NCBI GenBank assembly: GCA_947364365.1
Contig: CANASP010000007.1
Location: 46,921 to 110,920, forward strand
From: an uncultured Alistipes sp.
Lineage (GTDB): Bacteria; Bacteroidota; Bacteroidia; Bacteroidales; Rikenellaceae
Length of the DNA: 64,000 nucleotides
Direction: 5' to 3'
A program made the position numbers and the translations under genes. A model generated the notes under the pieces. That model did no database searches, was not told the DNA's origin, and saw nothing but the letters and a program-made list of their open reading frames with translations. Shown piece by piece: positions 43,255-51,409 of this stretch. Every line of letters begins with the position of its first letter. Position 1 is the stretch's first letter.

Positions 43255-45201
43255 ATGCAACAACAGATAACCGATAAAACCATGAAAAGCAAGTACTCCT
43301 TACCCAAGGACGGCGGACTGATCGCCGAATCGACGCCGCGCGACATTCTTCATCGTTACGAGAAGATCATGACGACGGTCTACGAGACCGAGTCGGAGGG
43401 TGCACAGCACATCGCCGACAAGATCGTGGAGGCCATCAAGGCCCACCGGGGCTCCGAACCCTTCGCGCTGGGTCTGACGACGGGCCGCACGCCGCTGGGT
43501 CTCTACCGCGAGCTGGCCGAGCGCCACGCCGCCGGCAAAGTCTCGTTCCGCAACGTGGCCGTCTACAGCCTCGACGAGTTCTACCCCATCGCCTCGACCG
43601 AGCAGCAGAGCCGCAACTACCGCATCCACGAGGATTTCCTCAACAACATCGACATCCTGCCCGAGAACGTCCACATCCTCGACGGCACGCAGCCCAAGGA
43701 GCGTCTGGCCGAGTATTGCGACGCCTACGACCGCGCGGCCCGCAAGATCGACCTGATGATCATCGGCATCGGCGAGGACGGCCAGATCGGCTTCAACGAG
43801 CCGGGCTCCTACGCCAAGTCGCGCACGCGTCTGGTGCAGCTGTCGCACAACTCGCGCAAAACGCAGGCCGGAGCGTTCCACGGACTGGAGCAGACGCCCA
43901 AGATGGCCATCACGATGGGTATCGACACGGTGATGCACGCACAGCGCATCATCCTGATGGCCTGGGGCGAGAACAAGGCGCAGATCACGCGCGAGGTCGT
44001 CGAGGGCGAGATCTCGGCCCAGGTTCCCGCCTCGCACCTCCAGGCCCACGCCGACATCGAGGTGGTGATCGACGAGAACGCCGCCCAGCTGCTCACGCGC
44101 GAGGTCGCTCCCTGGCTCGTGGGTCCCTGCCGCTGGACACCCAAGTTCATCCGCAAGGCCGTCGTATGGCTCTGCGGCGTGGTCGACAAACCGATCCTCA
44201 AGCTCACCTACAAGGACTACATCGAGAATTCGCTGGGCGAGCTGCTCGAACAGGGCCGCACCTTCGACCAGATCAACATCGACGTCTTCAACGACCTCCA
44301 GCACACCATCTCGGGATGGCCCGGCGGCAAGCCCAACGCCGACGACACGACGCGTCCCGTGCCGTCGTCGCCCTTCCCCAAGCGCGTGGTGGTCTTCTCG
44401 CCCCACCCCGACGACGACGTGATCTCGATGGGCGGCACCTTCATCCGCCTCGTCCAGCAGGGCCACGACGTGCATGTGGCCTACGAGACGTCGGGCAACG
44501 TCGCCGTCCACGACGACGTCGTGCTCCAGCACATCGACGCGGCCCGCGAGCTGGGCTACGGCGACCGCTACGCCGAGGTCGAGAAGATCATCGCCGAGAA
44601 GAAGACGGGCGAGCCCGAGCCGCGCGCGCTGCTCGAACTCAAGGGTGCGATCCGCCGCTCGGAGGCACGCGCCGCCGTCCGCTCGTTCGGCCTCAACCCC
44701 GACACCAACGCCCACTTCCTCAACCTGCCCTTCTACGAGACGGGCGGCATCAAGAAGGGCCAGCTGTCGGATGCCGACACGGCGATCATCGTCGAGCTCC
44801 TGCGCAAGGTCAAGCCCCACCAGATCTACGCCGCCGGCGACCTGGCCGATCCCCACGGCACCCACCGCGTCTGCATGGAGGCCGTGCTCGAGGCGCTGGA
44901 GGTCGTCAAGAACGACGACTGGATGAAGGAGTGCCACCTGTGGCTCTACCGCGGCGCATGGATGGAGTGGGATCTGGGCATGGTCGACATGGCCGTACCC
45001 CTGTCGCCCGACGAGCTGATCATGAAGCGCCACGCCATCTACCGCCACCTCTCGCAGAAGGACATCATGCCCTTCCCGGGCGAGGACCCGCGCGAGTTCT
45101 GGCAGCGCGCCGAGGACCGCACGCAGAACACCGCGCGCCTCTACGACAAGCTCGGAATGGCCGAATACCAGGCCATCGAGGTCTTCGTCAGGATGTTCTG
45201 A
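43255..45201 (+). CDS. NagB-like isomerase/deaminase domain fused to a PIG-L/LmbE deacetylase domain
   Basis: 648 aa from ATG 43255 (an ATG at 43282 would give 639 aa). Residues ~35-300 are the glucosamine-6-phosphate deaminase fold (VYSLDEFYPI with Asp107; GIGEDGQIGFNEPGS at 171-185). Residues ~375-640 are a PIG-L/LmbE zinc deacetylase with HPDDDVISMGG (His384) and DPHGTHRVCMEA. In NagB the residue after DG is the catalytic His (H143); here it is Gln177, so deaminase activity may be altered. This fusion is widespread in Bacteroidetes, often annotated simply as NagB. It would couple N-deacetylation and handling of GlcNAc derivatives. Confidence 0.9.
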   Translation: MQQQITDKTMKSKYSLPKDGGLIAESTPRDILHRYEKIMTTVYETESEGAQHIADKIVEAIKAHRGSEPFALGLTTGRTPLGLYRELAERHAAGKVSFRNVAVYSLDEFYPIASTEQQSRNYRIHEDFLNNIDILPENVHILDGTQPKERLAEYCDAYDRAARKIDLMIIGIGEDGQIGFNEPGSYAKSRTRLVQLSHNSRKTQAGAFHGLEQTPKMAITMGIDTVMHAQRIILMAWGENKAQITREVVEGEISAQVPASHLQAHADIEVVIDENAAQLLTREVAPWLVGPCRWTPKFIRKAVVWLCGVVDKPILKLTYKDYIENSLGELLEQGRTFDQINIDVFNDLQHTISGWPGGKPNADDTTRPVPSSPFPKRVVVFSPHPDDDVISMGGTFIRLVQQGHDVHVAYETSGNVAVHDDVVLQHIDAARELGYGDRYAEVEKIIAEKKTGEPEPRALLELKGAIRRSEARAAVRSFGLNPDTNAHFLNLPFYETGGIKKGQLSDADTAIIVELLRKVKPHQIYAAGDLADPHGTHRVCMEAVLEALEVVKNDDWMKECHLWLYRGAWMEWDLGMVDMAVPLSPDELIMKRHAIYRHLSQKDIMPFPGEDPREFWQRAEDRTQNTARLYDKLGMAEYQAIEVFVRMF

Positions 45202-45435
45202 CGCACTCCCGAGCGTTCCGGCACGGAAGGCCCGGGGCCCTGTCGCCCCGGTGCCTGCCCCGGGCGGGAACAGCCGAGCCGGGAATAGCCGGGCCGGGAA
45301 TAGCCGGGCTGCTGGGGTTTGCTCCAGGCTGAAACGGCCAGGCCACCATAAAGCGGTACGGCCGGAGCGGAGACGCCCGGAAACGCCCGACCGCCCGTTT
45401 TCAACTTTCAACTTTCAATTTTCAACTTCACAGTT
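45202..45435. other. Short intergenic region with a GC repeat
   Basis: A repeated block built on cgggaatagccgggc (~45280-45320, about three units) lies between the two NagB genes, then a T-rich leader (aactttcaattttcaacttc, 45410-45429) before nagB. No gene seen. Confidence 0.6.
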
Positions 45436-46230
45436 ATGCGTTTAATTATCGAACAGACGTCGGCACAGGTAGCCCAGTGGGCCGCCGACCATATCATCCG
45501 CCAGATCAACGCCAAGGCACAGCACACGGCATCGCCCTTCGTGCTGGGTCTGCCCACCGGCTCGACGCCGCTGGAGACCTACAAGGAGCTCATCCGCCGC
45601 CACAAGGCCGGCGACGTATCGTTCAAGAACGTCATCACGTTCAACATGGACGAGTACGTAGGCCTTCCGCAGGAGCACCCCGAGAGCTACCACTCGTTCA
45701 TGTGGAACAACTTCTTCTCGCACATCGACATCAAGCCCGAGAACGTCAACATCCTCGACGGCAACGCCGAGGATCTGGCGAAGGAGTGCGCCGACTACGA
45801 GGCCCGCATCGTCGAGGCCGGCGGCATCGACCTCTTCATGGGCGGCGTCGGCGAGGACGGCCACATCGCCTTCAACGAGCCCTTCTCGTCGCTCAACTCG
45901 CGCACGCGCCAGAAGACCCTGACGCTCGACACGATCCAGGTCAATGCCCGCTTCTTCGGCGGCGACGTCGACCTGGTACCGAAGACCGCGCTCACGGTCG
46001 GCGTAGGCACGGTGCTCTCGTCGAAGCAGGTGCTGATCCTCGCCACGGGCCACAAGAAGGCCCGCGCCGTGCGTCACGGCGTCGAGGGATCGTACAACCA
46101 CCAGTGGACCATCTCGGCCTTGCAGGTACACCCCAGCGGCATCCTCGTCTGCGACGACGCGGCCGCCGAGGAGCTGCGCGTCTCGACCTACCGCTACTTC
46201 AAGGACATCGAGCGCAACAACCTGATCTAA
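45436..46230 (+). CDS. nagB: Glucosamine-6-phosphate deaminase
   Basis: 264 aa, canonical length. Catalytic residues align with E. coli numbering: Asp72 (FNMDEYVGL), Asp141, His143 and Glu148 ([13 protein letters not shown]). It converts GlcN-6-P to fructose 6-phosphate and ammonia, feeding amino sugars into glycolysis (the PPi-PFK is also in this window). It probably acts after the fusion protein and NahK-like kinase upstream. Confidence 0.97.
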   Translation: MRLIIEQTSAQVAQWAADHIIRQINAKAQHTASPFVLGLPTGSTPLETYKELIRRHKAGDVSFKNVITFNMDEYVGLPQEHPESYHSFMWNNFFSHIDIKPENVNILDGNAEDLAKECADYEARIVEAGGIDLFMGGVGEDGHIAFNEPFSSLNSRTRQKTLTLDTIQVNARFFGGDVDLVPKTALTVGVGTVLSSKQVLILATGHKKARAVRHGVEGSYNHQWTISALQVHPSGILVCDDAAAEELRVSTYRYFKDIERNNLI

Positions 46231-46250
46231 AAGGCCCCGCGGCCGAACCG

Positions 46251-46289
46251 ATCCCCGCCCCCGCAACGGAGGCGGGGATCTTTCGTTTC
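46251..46289 (+). terminator. Terminator after nagB
   Basis: 9-bp stem atccccgcc / ggcggggat followed by ctttcgttt, 20 bp beyond the nagB stop. Confidence 0.75.
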
Positions 46290-46650
46290 AAGAACATCCG
46301 CCCGGCACGACCTCGCCTCCTCACCTCGCCACCCCGTCGCGCCCCTTCTCTCCCCCTCTCTCCCTTCCTCGCCCGCTCCTCTCCTCACTTCATCTCGCCC
46401 GCACCACTTCTCTCCTCACCGCCCCGTCACTCCTCGCCACCCCGTCACTCCTCGCACCTGCACTCTTCGCCTGCTCCTCGCGTCATCTCCCCCACCCCTT
46501 CTCTCCGCCCCTCGCCCACTCCGCCCTTCCGGCTTCCCGCCCGCTTCGCTCCTCGCGTCATCTCCCCCCACCACTTCTCTCCTCACCACCCCGTCGCTCC
46601 GCTCCTCGCCTACTCCTCGCCCGCTCCGCCCCTCCGGCTTCCCGGCTTTT
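46290..46650. repeat. Pyrimidine-rich low-complexity tract
   Basis: About 360 bp almost free of purine runs on the plus strand, made of overlapping variants of cctcgccaccccgtcactcc and ctcctcgcctgctcctcgcg. The extreme C/T strand bias is unlike any other part of the window. Any ORF read through it is compositional artefact. Confidence 0.85.
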
Positions 46651-47092
46651 TCCACATTTCATGGAAAAAAAACAACCGCCCTCTTGACTTCGCCTCTCCG
46701 GCGTCGTATCTTTGCATCGTCCTCCGGACCGCGTGTCGTCGAAAGCGCGCATCTCTTCATGAACGACGACCGCCGTGCACGGCAACGCGCCCGGACCGAC
46801 CCACTATCCTACCGATATCGGTCTTCCGAGATTTCCCATCTGAAATCGAAGTCGCCTCGCTGCTGTCGAACCCGATCCGACGCAACGAACGCCGAGGCCC
46901 CCTGGCGTTGCGCCTGACGAACGGAAGTCATGCGCACGGTGAAACGCCCCGGGACCGCGCCGCTTAAGAAACGACGCACCGGCCGACCGCGCCGACGAAA
47001 AGGTCCGCCCCCAACGAATAGTCCGAACAAGGCCCGCCGGGATGTGATGGCATCCCTGCGAGCCTTGTTGCATACATACCTGCCCCACGAAA
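46651..47092. other. Gene-free stretch with an orphan promoter-like element
   Basis: A good TATCTTTG (~46708-46715) with ttgac ~20 bp upstream faces rightward, but no credible gene follows; short frames from 46759 lack a family and end within ~160 bp. This may be the scar of a lost gene. Confidence 0.45.
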
Positions 47093-47123
47093 GCGGCCGC
47101 ACCCCTCATCGGAGTGCGGCCGC
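47093..47123 (-). terminator. Terminator after the DUF4465 gene
   Basis: Perfect 10-bp stem gcggccgcac / gtgcggccgc, 25 bp beyond the stop, followed on the minus strand by TTTCGTGG. Confidence 0.7.
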
Positions 47124-47147
47124 AACCGTAGACGGATCCCCGCGCGC

Positions 47148-47897
47148 CTACTTCTCGTAGACGAGATTGTCGATCGCCAGGTAGTTGGGAGCCATGTAGT
47201 CGGTGGTCTCGGTGGCGAAGGTAAGCTTCGTCACGGTGCCCAGCGACGAGAGGTCGACGGTTCCCCACCCCTCGTGGACGAGACCCGAAGCGGCTTCGGC
47301 CAGCTTCACGCGCACCTCGCCCGTCTTGATGCCGCTGTTCCAGCCCGTGATGACCGCCTCGAAATCGACGACGGGAGCCGGAACCGAACCCTTGAAATAG
47401 AGGTAGAGGTAGGTGGTGTTGGCCAGCGCGATCGACAGCGGACGGACGGCGCCCGTGAAATTGATCGTCGGGATGCCCTCGTCGTCGGCCGTGAAGTTCG
47501 AGTAGAAAGCCACGGCGAACTGCTTCGAGCCGCCGTCGCCGCTGGGGGCGTAGACGCTCTTGTCGTTGGTGTAGCCCTCGGTCTTCTGATCCGTGCACGA
47601 CGAGACGACGAAGCCGTTCCACGTATCGTACAGACCGCCGAAATCGTTGAAATAGGTCATCATCACGGCGTCGCCCTGGGCGTAGACGGGACCGTAGTAG
47701 TAGAGCGACTGGATGGGGTTGCCCTGCCAGTCGACGTCGTCGATCGCGTCGGCCAGGGGCTTGCCCCAGATGTAGCCCCCCTCGCCGAGGCGGGCCTCCT
47801 CGAAGTCGACGACATGGATCGTATCGATGTAGTAGTTGTCGTCGGAGCAGGCTGCGAACGCGGCGGCAGCCAACAAGGTGTAGAAGAGTTTTTTCAT
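47148..47897 (-). CDS. DUF4465 surface lipoprotein under cobalamin-riboswitch control
   Basis: 249 aa from ATG 47897 (MKKLFYTLLAAAAFAACSDD). Lipobox FAAC with Cys17, so it is membrane-anchored and probably surface-exposed. The DUF4465 beta-rich domain covers ~30-249 (VDFEEARLGEGGYIWGKPL, WNGFVVSSCTDQKTEGYTND, GLVHEGWGTVDLSSLGTVTK). A cobalamin riboswitch and promoter lie directly upstream. In Bacteroides, BtuH-type B12-binding lipoproteins occur in such loci; whether this protein is one is inference. No BtuB or BtuG gene is adjacent, so it is an orphan member of the regulon. Confidence 0.88.
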   Translation of the reverse strand: MKKLFYTLLAAAAFAACSDDNYYIDTIHVVDFEEARLGEGGYIWGKPLADAIDDVDWQGNPIQSLYYYGPVYAQGDAVMMTYFNDFGGLYDTWNGFVVSSCTDQKTEGYTNDKSVYAPSGDGGSKQFAVAFYSNFTADDEGIPTINFTGAVRPLSIALANTTYLYLYFKGSVPAPVVDFEAVITGWNSGIKTGEVRVKLAEAASGLVHEGWGTVDLSSLGTVTKLTFATETTDYMAPNYLAIDNLVYEK

Positions 47898-48045
47898 AGC
47901 GATTAGATTTATATAAAAAATAAAGTCCGTTTCCTTACCCGGAACCGGACCTCCCGCCGCCCGCACCACCGGACGACGCACGCCTCCGCCGACGCGCGCA
48001 GGCAATGTCATCGCTCCGTTCTCCGCAGAGGCGCAACAAGGATCC

Positions 48046-48225
48046 CGACCGGGAGTGCAAGGCAGGTCTTCTGGCTCGTTCCGGCCGCAGCGCCTTCCCG
48101 ACCCTTCGCGGATCAGTGGCTACGTGCTACGGCCTCAAGCGGAACTTACAGCAGCGGGAACTGCTGCCGACTTTCACGGCATTCCCTCTTGTCGCACGGG
48201 CCATCGGACCCGGCGAACCTTGCGC
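48046..48225 (-). promoter_or_regulatory. Cobalamin riboswitch upstream of the DUF4465 lipoprotein
   Basis: On the minus strand: AAGAGGGAATGCCGTGAAA, GCAGTTCCCGCTGCTGTAAG, GCCACTG, GGTCGGGAAGGCGC and GAGCCAGAAGACCTGCCT in the right order. It is followed by ~150 bp of leader to the start codon. Expected to repress when B12 is abundant. Confidence 0.93.
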
Positions 48226-48227
48226 TG

Positions 48228-48258
48228 CAAAGGTAGGAAATAAATCGAAGACTTCAAA
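48228..48258 (-). promoter_or_regulatory. Promoter of the cobalamin-riboswitch transcript
   Basis: Minus-strand TTTG (48258-48255), 19-bp spacer, TACCTTTG (48235-48228): a consensus Bacteroidetes promoter ending just where the riboswitch begins. Confidence 0.8.
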
Positions 48259-48543
48259 TACCGCGCCGCATTTCATACGCCGCAGTCCGGCGGATCCGGC
48301 TGCGCCGAAGACCCGGACCGGACAGCCGGCCGACGATCCCCGGAAAAGACGGCCGCCCGTATTCGGACTTCCGGACAAAGCGCATCCGGACTTTTGCGAA
48401 AACCCGCGACGGCAGGGGTTCCCCGTAACTTTGCGGTCTGTAAATCGAGGTATGCGGATGTCTTTCATAAAAGCGCAACGGCCGCCGGCCTCGTATCGGC
48501 GATTTCATGAGAGACCCGACCTGAACGAACAGATAACACAGCG

Positions 48544-48985
48544 ATGAAAGATTTCGATTTTACACACCCACACAAGTCGTGTTCGGAGCGGATTCCGAGG
48601 CACAGACGGGCAAACTGGTAAAACGGCATGGAGGCACGAAATGGCCTGGCCCACGACGGCGATGTGTGGGATTTTTTCGCCGGCAGAGCCGAGGCGCGGG
48701 CGTGCTATCCCGTCGGCGTGGTGCCGACCATACCGGCAGCCGGCAACGAGATGAGCAACGGCTGCGTCATCACCGACAAGGACGGCAATCTCAAACGGGC
48801 ATACGACAACGACCTCGCCCGCCCGAAGTTCGCGGTCATGAACCGCGAGCGGACCTTTTCGCTGCCGGCGTACCAGACGGCGTGCGGTGCCGTGGACATC
48901 ATGATGCACACGATGGAGCGTTACTTCTCGCAGGAGGACGACATGACGCTGACGGACGAACTGGCGGAGGTTTGCTCCGCACCGT
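48544..48985 (+). pseudogene. Iron-containing alcohol dehydrogenase remnant
   Basis: Pieces of a Fe-ADH: MKDFDFTHPHK (48544), then in a second frame FGADSEAQTGKLVKRHGGTK, then in a third LAHDGDVWDFFAGRA and VVPTIPAAGNEMSNGCVITD, with CGAVDIMMHTMERYFSQEDD. Two frame changes and an internal loss between HGGTK and DGDVW (the Rossmann part) inactivate it. The C-terminal half, including the second metal His ligands, is missing and is replaced by an AraC remnant. Confidence 0.78.
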
Positions 48986-48989
48986 CAAG

Positions 48990-49292
48990 CAGAGCGCCCC
49001 GTTCTTGGAGCGGAACTACGCACAAGATCTGACGCTCGGACAACCCGCCCACTACACGGGCCGGAGCCTGTCGGCATTCAAACGCGATTTCGCGGCAGCG
49101 TTCGACGGCGAAACGCCGAGCCGCCGGATGGTAAAACGGCGTTTGGACGCAGCCTACGACCTGCTGAAACGCGGGGAGAGCACTCCCGCCGAGATTTATC
49201 TGAAGGTCGGCTTCAAGAACCTATCGCACTTCTCCACGACATTCAAGCGGCGGTTCGGGATCGTACCGTCGGCGCTCCGCCGCGATGCGTAA
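48990..49292 (+). pseudogene. AraC-family regulator C-terminal remnant
   Basis: Only the DNA-binding part survives: TGRSLSAFKRDFAAAFDGET, KRRLDAAYDLLKRGESTPAE and VGFKNLSHFSTTFKRRFGIV, a double HTH of the AraC/XylS family. No N-terminal sensor domain or start; it is fused in frame to the ADH remnant by a deletion. The last 70 bp overlap the convergent invertase gene. Confidence 0.75.
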
Positions 49293-49973
49293 CGGAGCCG
49301 TATCGGTCGGCGCGGGGCGGAAACACCCGGCATCCCAATGCTTGCGGCCGCTTATCCTCTGCATATAGAGCTCGTTGATCCCCGCGTCGGTCCGGCGTAC
49401 CCGATGAAAGGTCTTCAGCGAGACGTCCATCGTCCGGCATATCGCTGTCAGCGTGTATCCTTCGCGCAACATCGCCATCACGTCATCGCGCCGCTTCAGC
49501 AGCGCCTGCTGCTTGACGCACGAGCCTTTCCGGCGCCCCAGCACCACGCCGTCGGCACGCCGTCCGGCCAAAGCTTCGCGCGTACGCACGGATATGAGGT
49601 TGCGCTCGATCTCCGCTACCAGTCCGAACGCGAAACAGAGCACCTTGCTGTTGATCGAGTCATCGAAGGCATAACCGTCTTTGGTGCTGTAGAGCACGAT
49701 GCCTCGTTCGAGGCAACGACCCATAATGGACATGATCTCGGTGAGCGTGCGGCTCAGGCGCGACAGTTCGGTGACGATCAGGGTATCGCCCCGCTTCATG
49801 CGCCGGAGCAACGCCCCGAGTTTACGTTCCCGGCCGCTCTTACGGCCGCTGACGATCTCCGTGAGCCAGCGGTCGATCCTCAGATCGCGCCGGGCCGCAA
49901 AACGGAGGATCTCCTCTCGCTGGTTTTCCAGATGCTGCTTTTCGGTGCTGATGCGCAAATAAGCTACGGTCAT
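49221..49973 (-). CDS. Mpi-family serine site-specific invertase
   Basis: 250 aa from ATG 49973 (MTVAYLRISTEKQHLENQRE). The catalytic Ser9 in YLRIST, the TLIVTELSRLSRTLTEIM block and LVAEIERNLISVRTREALA (helix E) are intact, followed by a C-terminal HTH (MLREGYTLTAICRTMDVSLK). It matches the master DNA invertase Mpi family of Bacteroidales, which flips promoters between inverted repeats. About 50 extra C-terminal residues read into the AraC remnant, probably because the native stop was lost. A promoter within the adjacent invertible segment currently points toward this gene. Confidence 0.9.
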   Translation of the reverse strand: MTVAYLRISTEKQHLENQREEILRFAARRDLRIDRWLTEIVSGRKSGRERKLGALLRRMKRGDTLIVTELSRLSRTLTEIMSIMGRCLERGIVLYSTKDGYAFDDSINSKVLCFAFGLVAEIERNLISVRTREALAGRRADGVVLGRRKGSCVKQQALLKRRDDVMAMLREGYTLTAICRTMDVSLKTFHRVRRTDAGINELYMQRISGRKHWDAGCFRPAPTDTAPLRIAAERRRYDPEPPLECRGEVR

Positions 49974-50047
49974 AATCGGAGTCTTAATCGGAATTATGAC
50001 GCGAAAGAAAGTAAAAAAGCGGAGTCGGAAGGCCCGTCCGGGCAGAA

Positions 50048-50180
50048 AAACGTTCGTTTGATATCCTGTGCTGCAGGCATTCGTCTTGTAAAACAAAAAT
50101 AGACATTTTCCATCTGTTATCCAAGAAAAACTTGTAAAAAAGTACCGATCGGACCGATCGCGGGAAATAAACGAACCTTT
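50048..50180. promoter_or_regulatory. Predicted invertible promoter segment flanked by Mpi-like inverted repeats
   Basis: Left arm aaacgttcgttt (50048-50059) and right arm aaacgaaccttt (50169-50180; reverse complement aaaggttcgttt) match at 11 of 12 positions in inverted orientation. The left arm fits the Mpi half-site consensus ARACGTWCGT as I remember it; the right arm differs by one base. Between them, on the minus strand, is TATTTTTG (50101-50094) with CTTG about 20 bp upstream (50125-50122): a Bacteroidetes promoter pointing left, toward the invertase. No such promoter points right. Inversion would place it ~60 bp before the 50195 start codon. Confidence 0.72.
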
Positions 50181-50194
50181 CTTGACCGACCAGA

Positions 50195-50926
50195 ATGAAC
50201 GCCAATACGTTTAACGACTACTACGGCCAACACATTGCCCGCGTACAGCAAAACGCGCTGCGGAGAACGCTTCCCGCATGGCCCTATATCATCCCGAGAT
50301 TGCCCGATGCCGGCATCGCGATCCAGGACTCCGGAATCAAAAGGCATTTCGTTCCGTGCGGAATCCACTACGACTGGTATCTCTCCGGCGTGATATACCG
50401 CGCGGGAATGATCACCTACGTGCCGTTGCCCTACTGGCCCTATGCAGCGATCAGCTTCGAGTTTTCGGGCTGTTACATGGCCAAGCTGTGTTTCCGAGGC
50501 GACTGGTACGCCTTCCACATCGCGACCAGCACGACGCCGGCCGACGATTGCAAACAGGTGTGGAAAGATTTTCTCGCCCTCCACAAGCAGGACATCACCA
50601 CGTTCGTCATGTGCCGGCCGACCTCTGTCAAGGACCTTTTCGACAAGTATGCCGAACTGCATTACAAACGCTCGCGTTCCGTCATGCTGGCCGGCCTGAT
50701 CGCCGAGGACAACCAATGCTACACGCTGGTCTACGATTACGATTCAGCGCAGGTCGCGAAGATGCAGCCGGACAACGTCCGTACGGATCTTATCCGGACG
50801 TGTTCTCCGGAATTGCTGTGCCACGAGGCCGACCGGAACTATTTCACGCAACTTATGAACAAAAACAAACTATGGGTGGATTCTGGAGCAGAGAAAAAAA
50901 CAGCACGCAGACCCTGTCGGATCTGA
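50195..50926 (+). CDS. Unknown protein, first gene of the DUF2589 cassette
   Basis: 243 aa, no signal peptide or membrane span. Tryptophan- and tyrosine-rich centre: YGD-like HYDWYLSGVIYRAG, LPYWPYAAISFEFSGCYMAK, LCFRGDWYAFHIATS, then DDCKQVWKDFLALHKQDI. I recognise no family. The pattern GCxMAxxxxxGxxYAxHI suggests a compact globular enzyme-like or effector-like fold with conserved Cys and His, but no activity can be assigned. The last 55 bp overlap the next gene. Base composition is less GC-rich than the core genes around it, consistent with transfer. Confidence 0.75.
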   Translation: MNANTFNDYYGQHIARVQQNALRRTLPAWPYIIPRLPDAGIAIQDSGIKRHFVPCGIHYDWYLSGVIYRAGMITYVPLPYWPYAAISFEFSGCYMAKLCFRGDWYAFHIATSTTPADDCKQVWKDFLALHKQDITTFVMCRPTSVKDLFDKYAELHYKRSRSVMLAGLIAEDNQCYTLVYDYDSAQVAKMQPDNVRTDLIRTCSPELLCHEADRNYFTQLMNKNKLWVDSGAEKKTARRPCRI

Positions 50927-51381
50927 TCCGCGGACTGCAACACTCGGTCAATGCGGCCATGGAGATGGTCGAGACCCGCAATGTGGAGCTTCTGGGGCGC
51001 TATTTCTCGCCCGAAGGCGATGCGCTGACCAAACGGCTCAAAATCGATGAGCAGACGACCGTCGAGGTGCCGCTGATTTCGATCGTCAACCCCTCGACGA
51101 TCAACATCAAGGAGGTAGAGATGGATTTTTCGGTACAGATCAATTCGTCGGACCTGCGCTGCAAACAGCCTCAAAAAGGGTTTCTGGCCGGGGAGGAAAG
51201 CGCCGATTTCGACAACCGGCTGAAACGGACGAGCCTCGAAATAGGCTTCGACGGACAGAAGGATCTCTCGCGCATGCAGGTACATATCAAGTTCGAGGCG
51301 AAAGCGATTCCCGAGGGGCTGTCGCGCGTGATCGACGAATACGACAAGACGATCGTGCCTTTCACGCACCGAAAAGAGTAG
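50872..51381 (+). CDS. DUF2589 domain-containing protein 1
   Basis: 169 aa from ATG 50872 (MGGFWSREKNSTQTLSDLIR). An N-terminal helix (LIRGLQHSVNAAMEMVETRN) is followed by beta-rich sequence VEVPLISIVNPSTINIKEVEMDFSVQI, then QVHIKFEAKAIPEGLSRVID. This matches DUF2589 proteins (helix plus sheet; function unknown), which commonly occur as neighbouring paralogues. It overlaps the upstream gene by 55 bp and precedes a second DUF2589 gene by 28 bp. Confidence 0.85.
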   Translation: MGGFWSREKNSTQTLSDLIRGLQHSVNAAMEMVETRNVELLGRYFSPEGDALTKRLKIDEQTTVEVPLISIVNPSTINIKEVEMDFSVQINSSDLRCKQPQKGFLAGEESADFDNRLKRTSLEIGFDGQKDLSRMQVHIKFEAKAIPEGLSRVIDEYDKTIVPFTHRKE

Positions 51382-51409
51382 CGACTTCACTGATTCAATA
51401 TTTACGACT

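Noticed and set aside
46804-47622. Minus-strand frame extending from the DUF4465 region toward 46804
   Set aside because: It is out of frame with the lipoprotein and has no recognisable domain.
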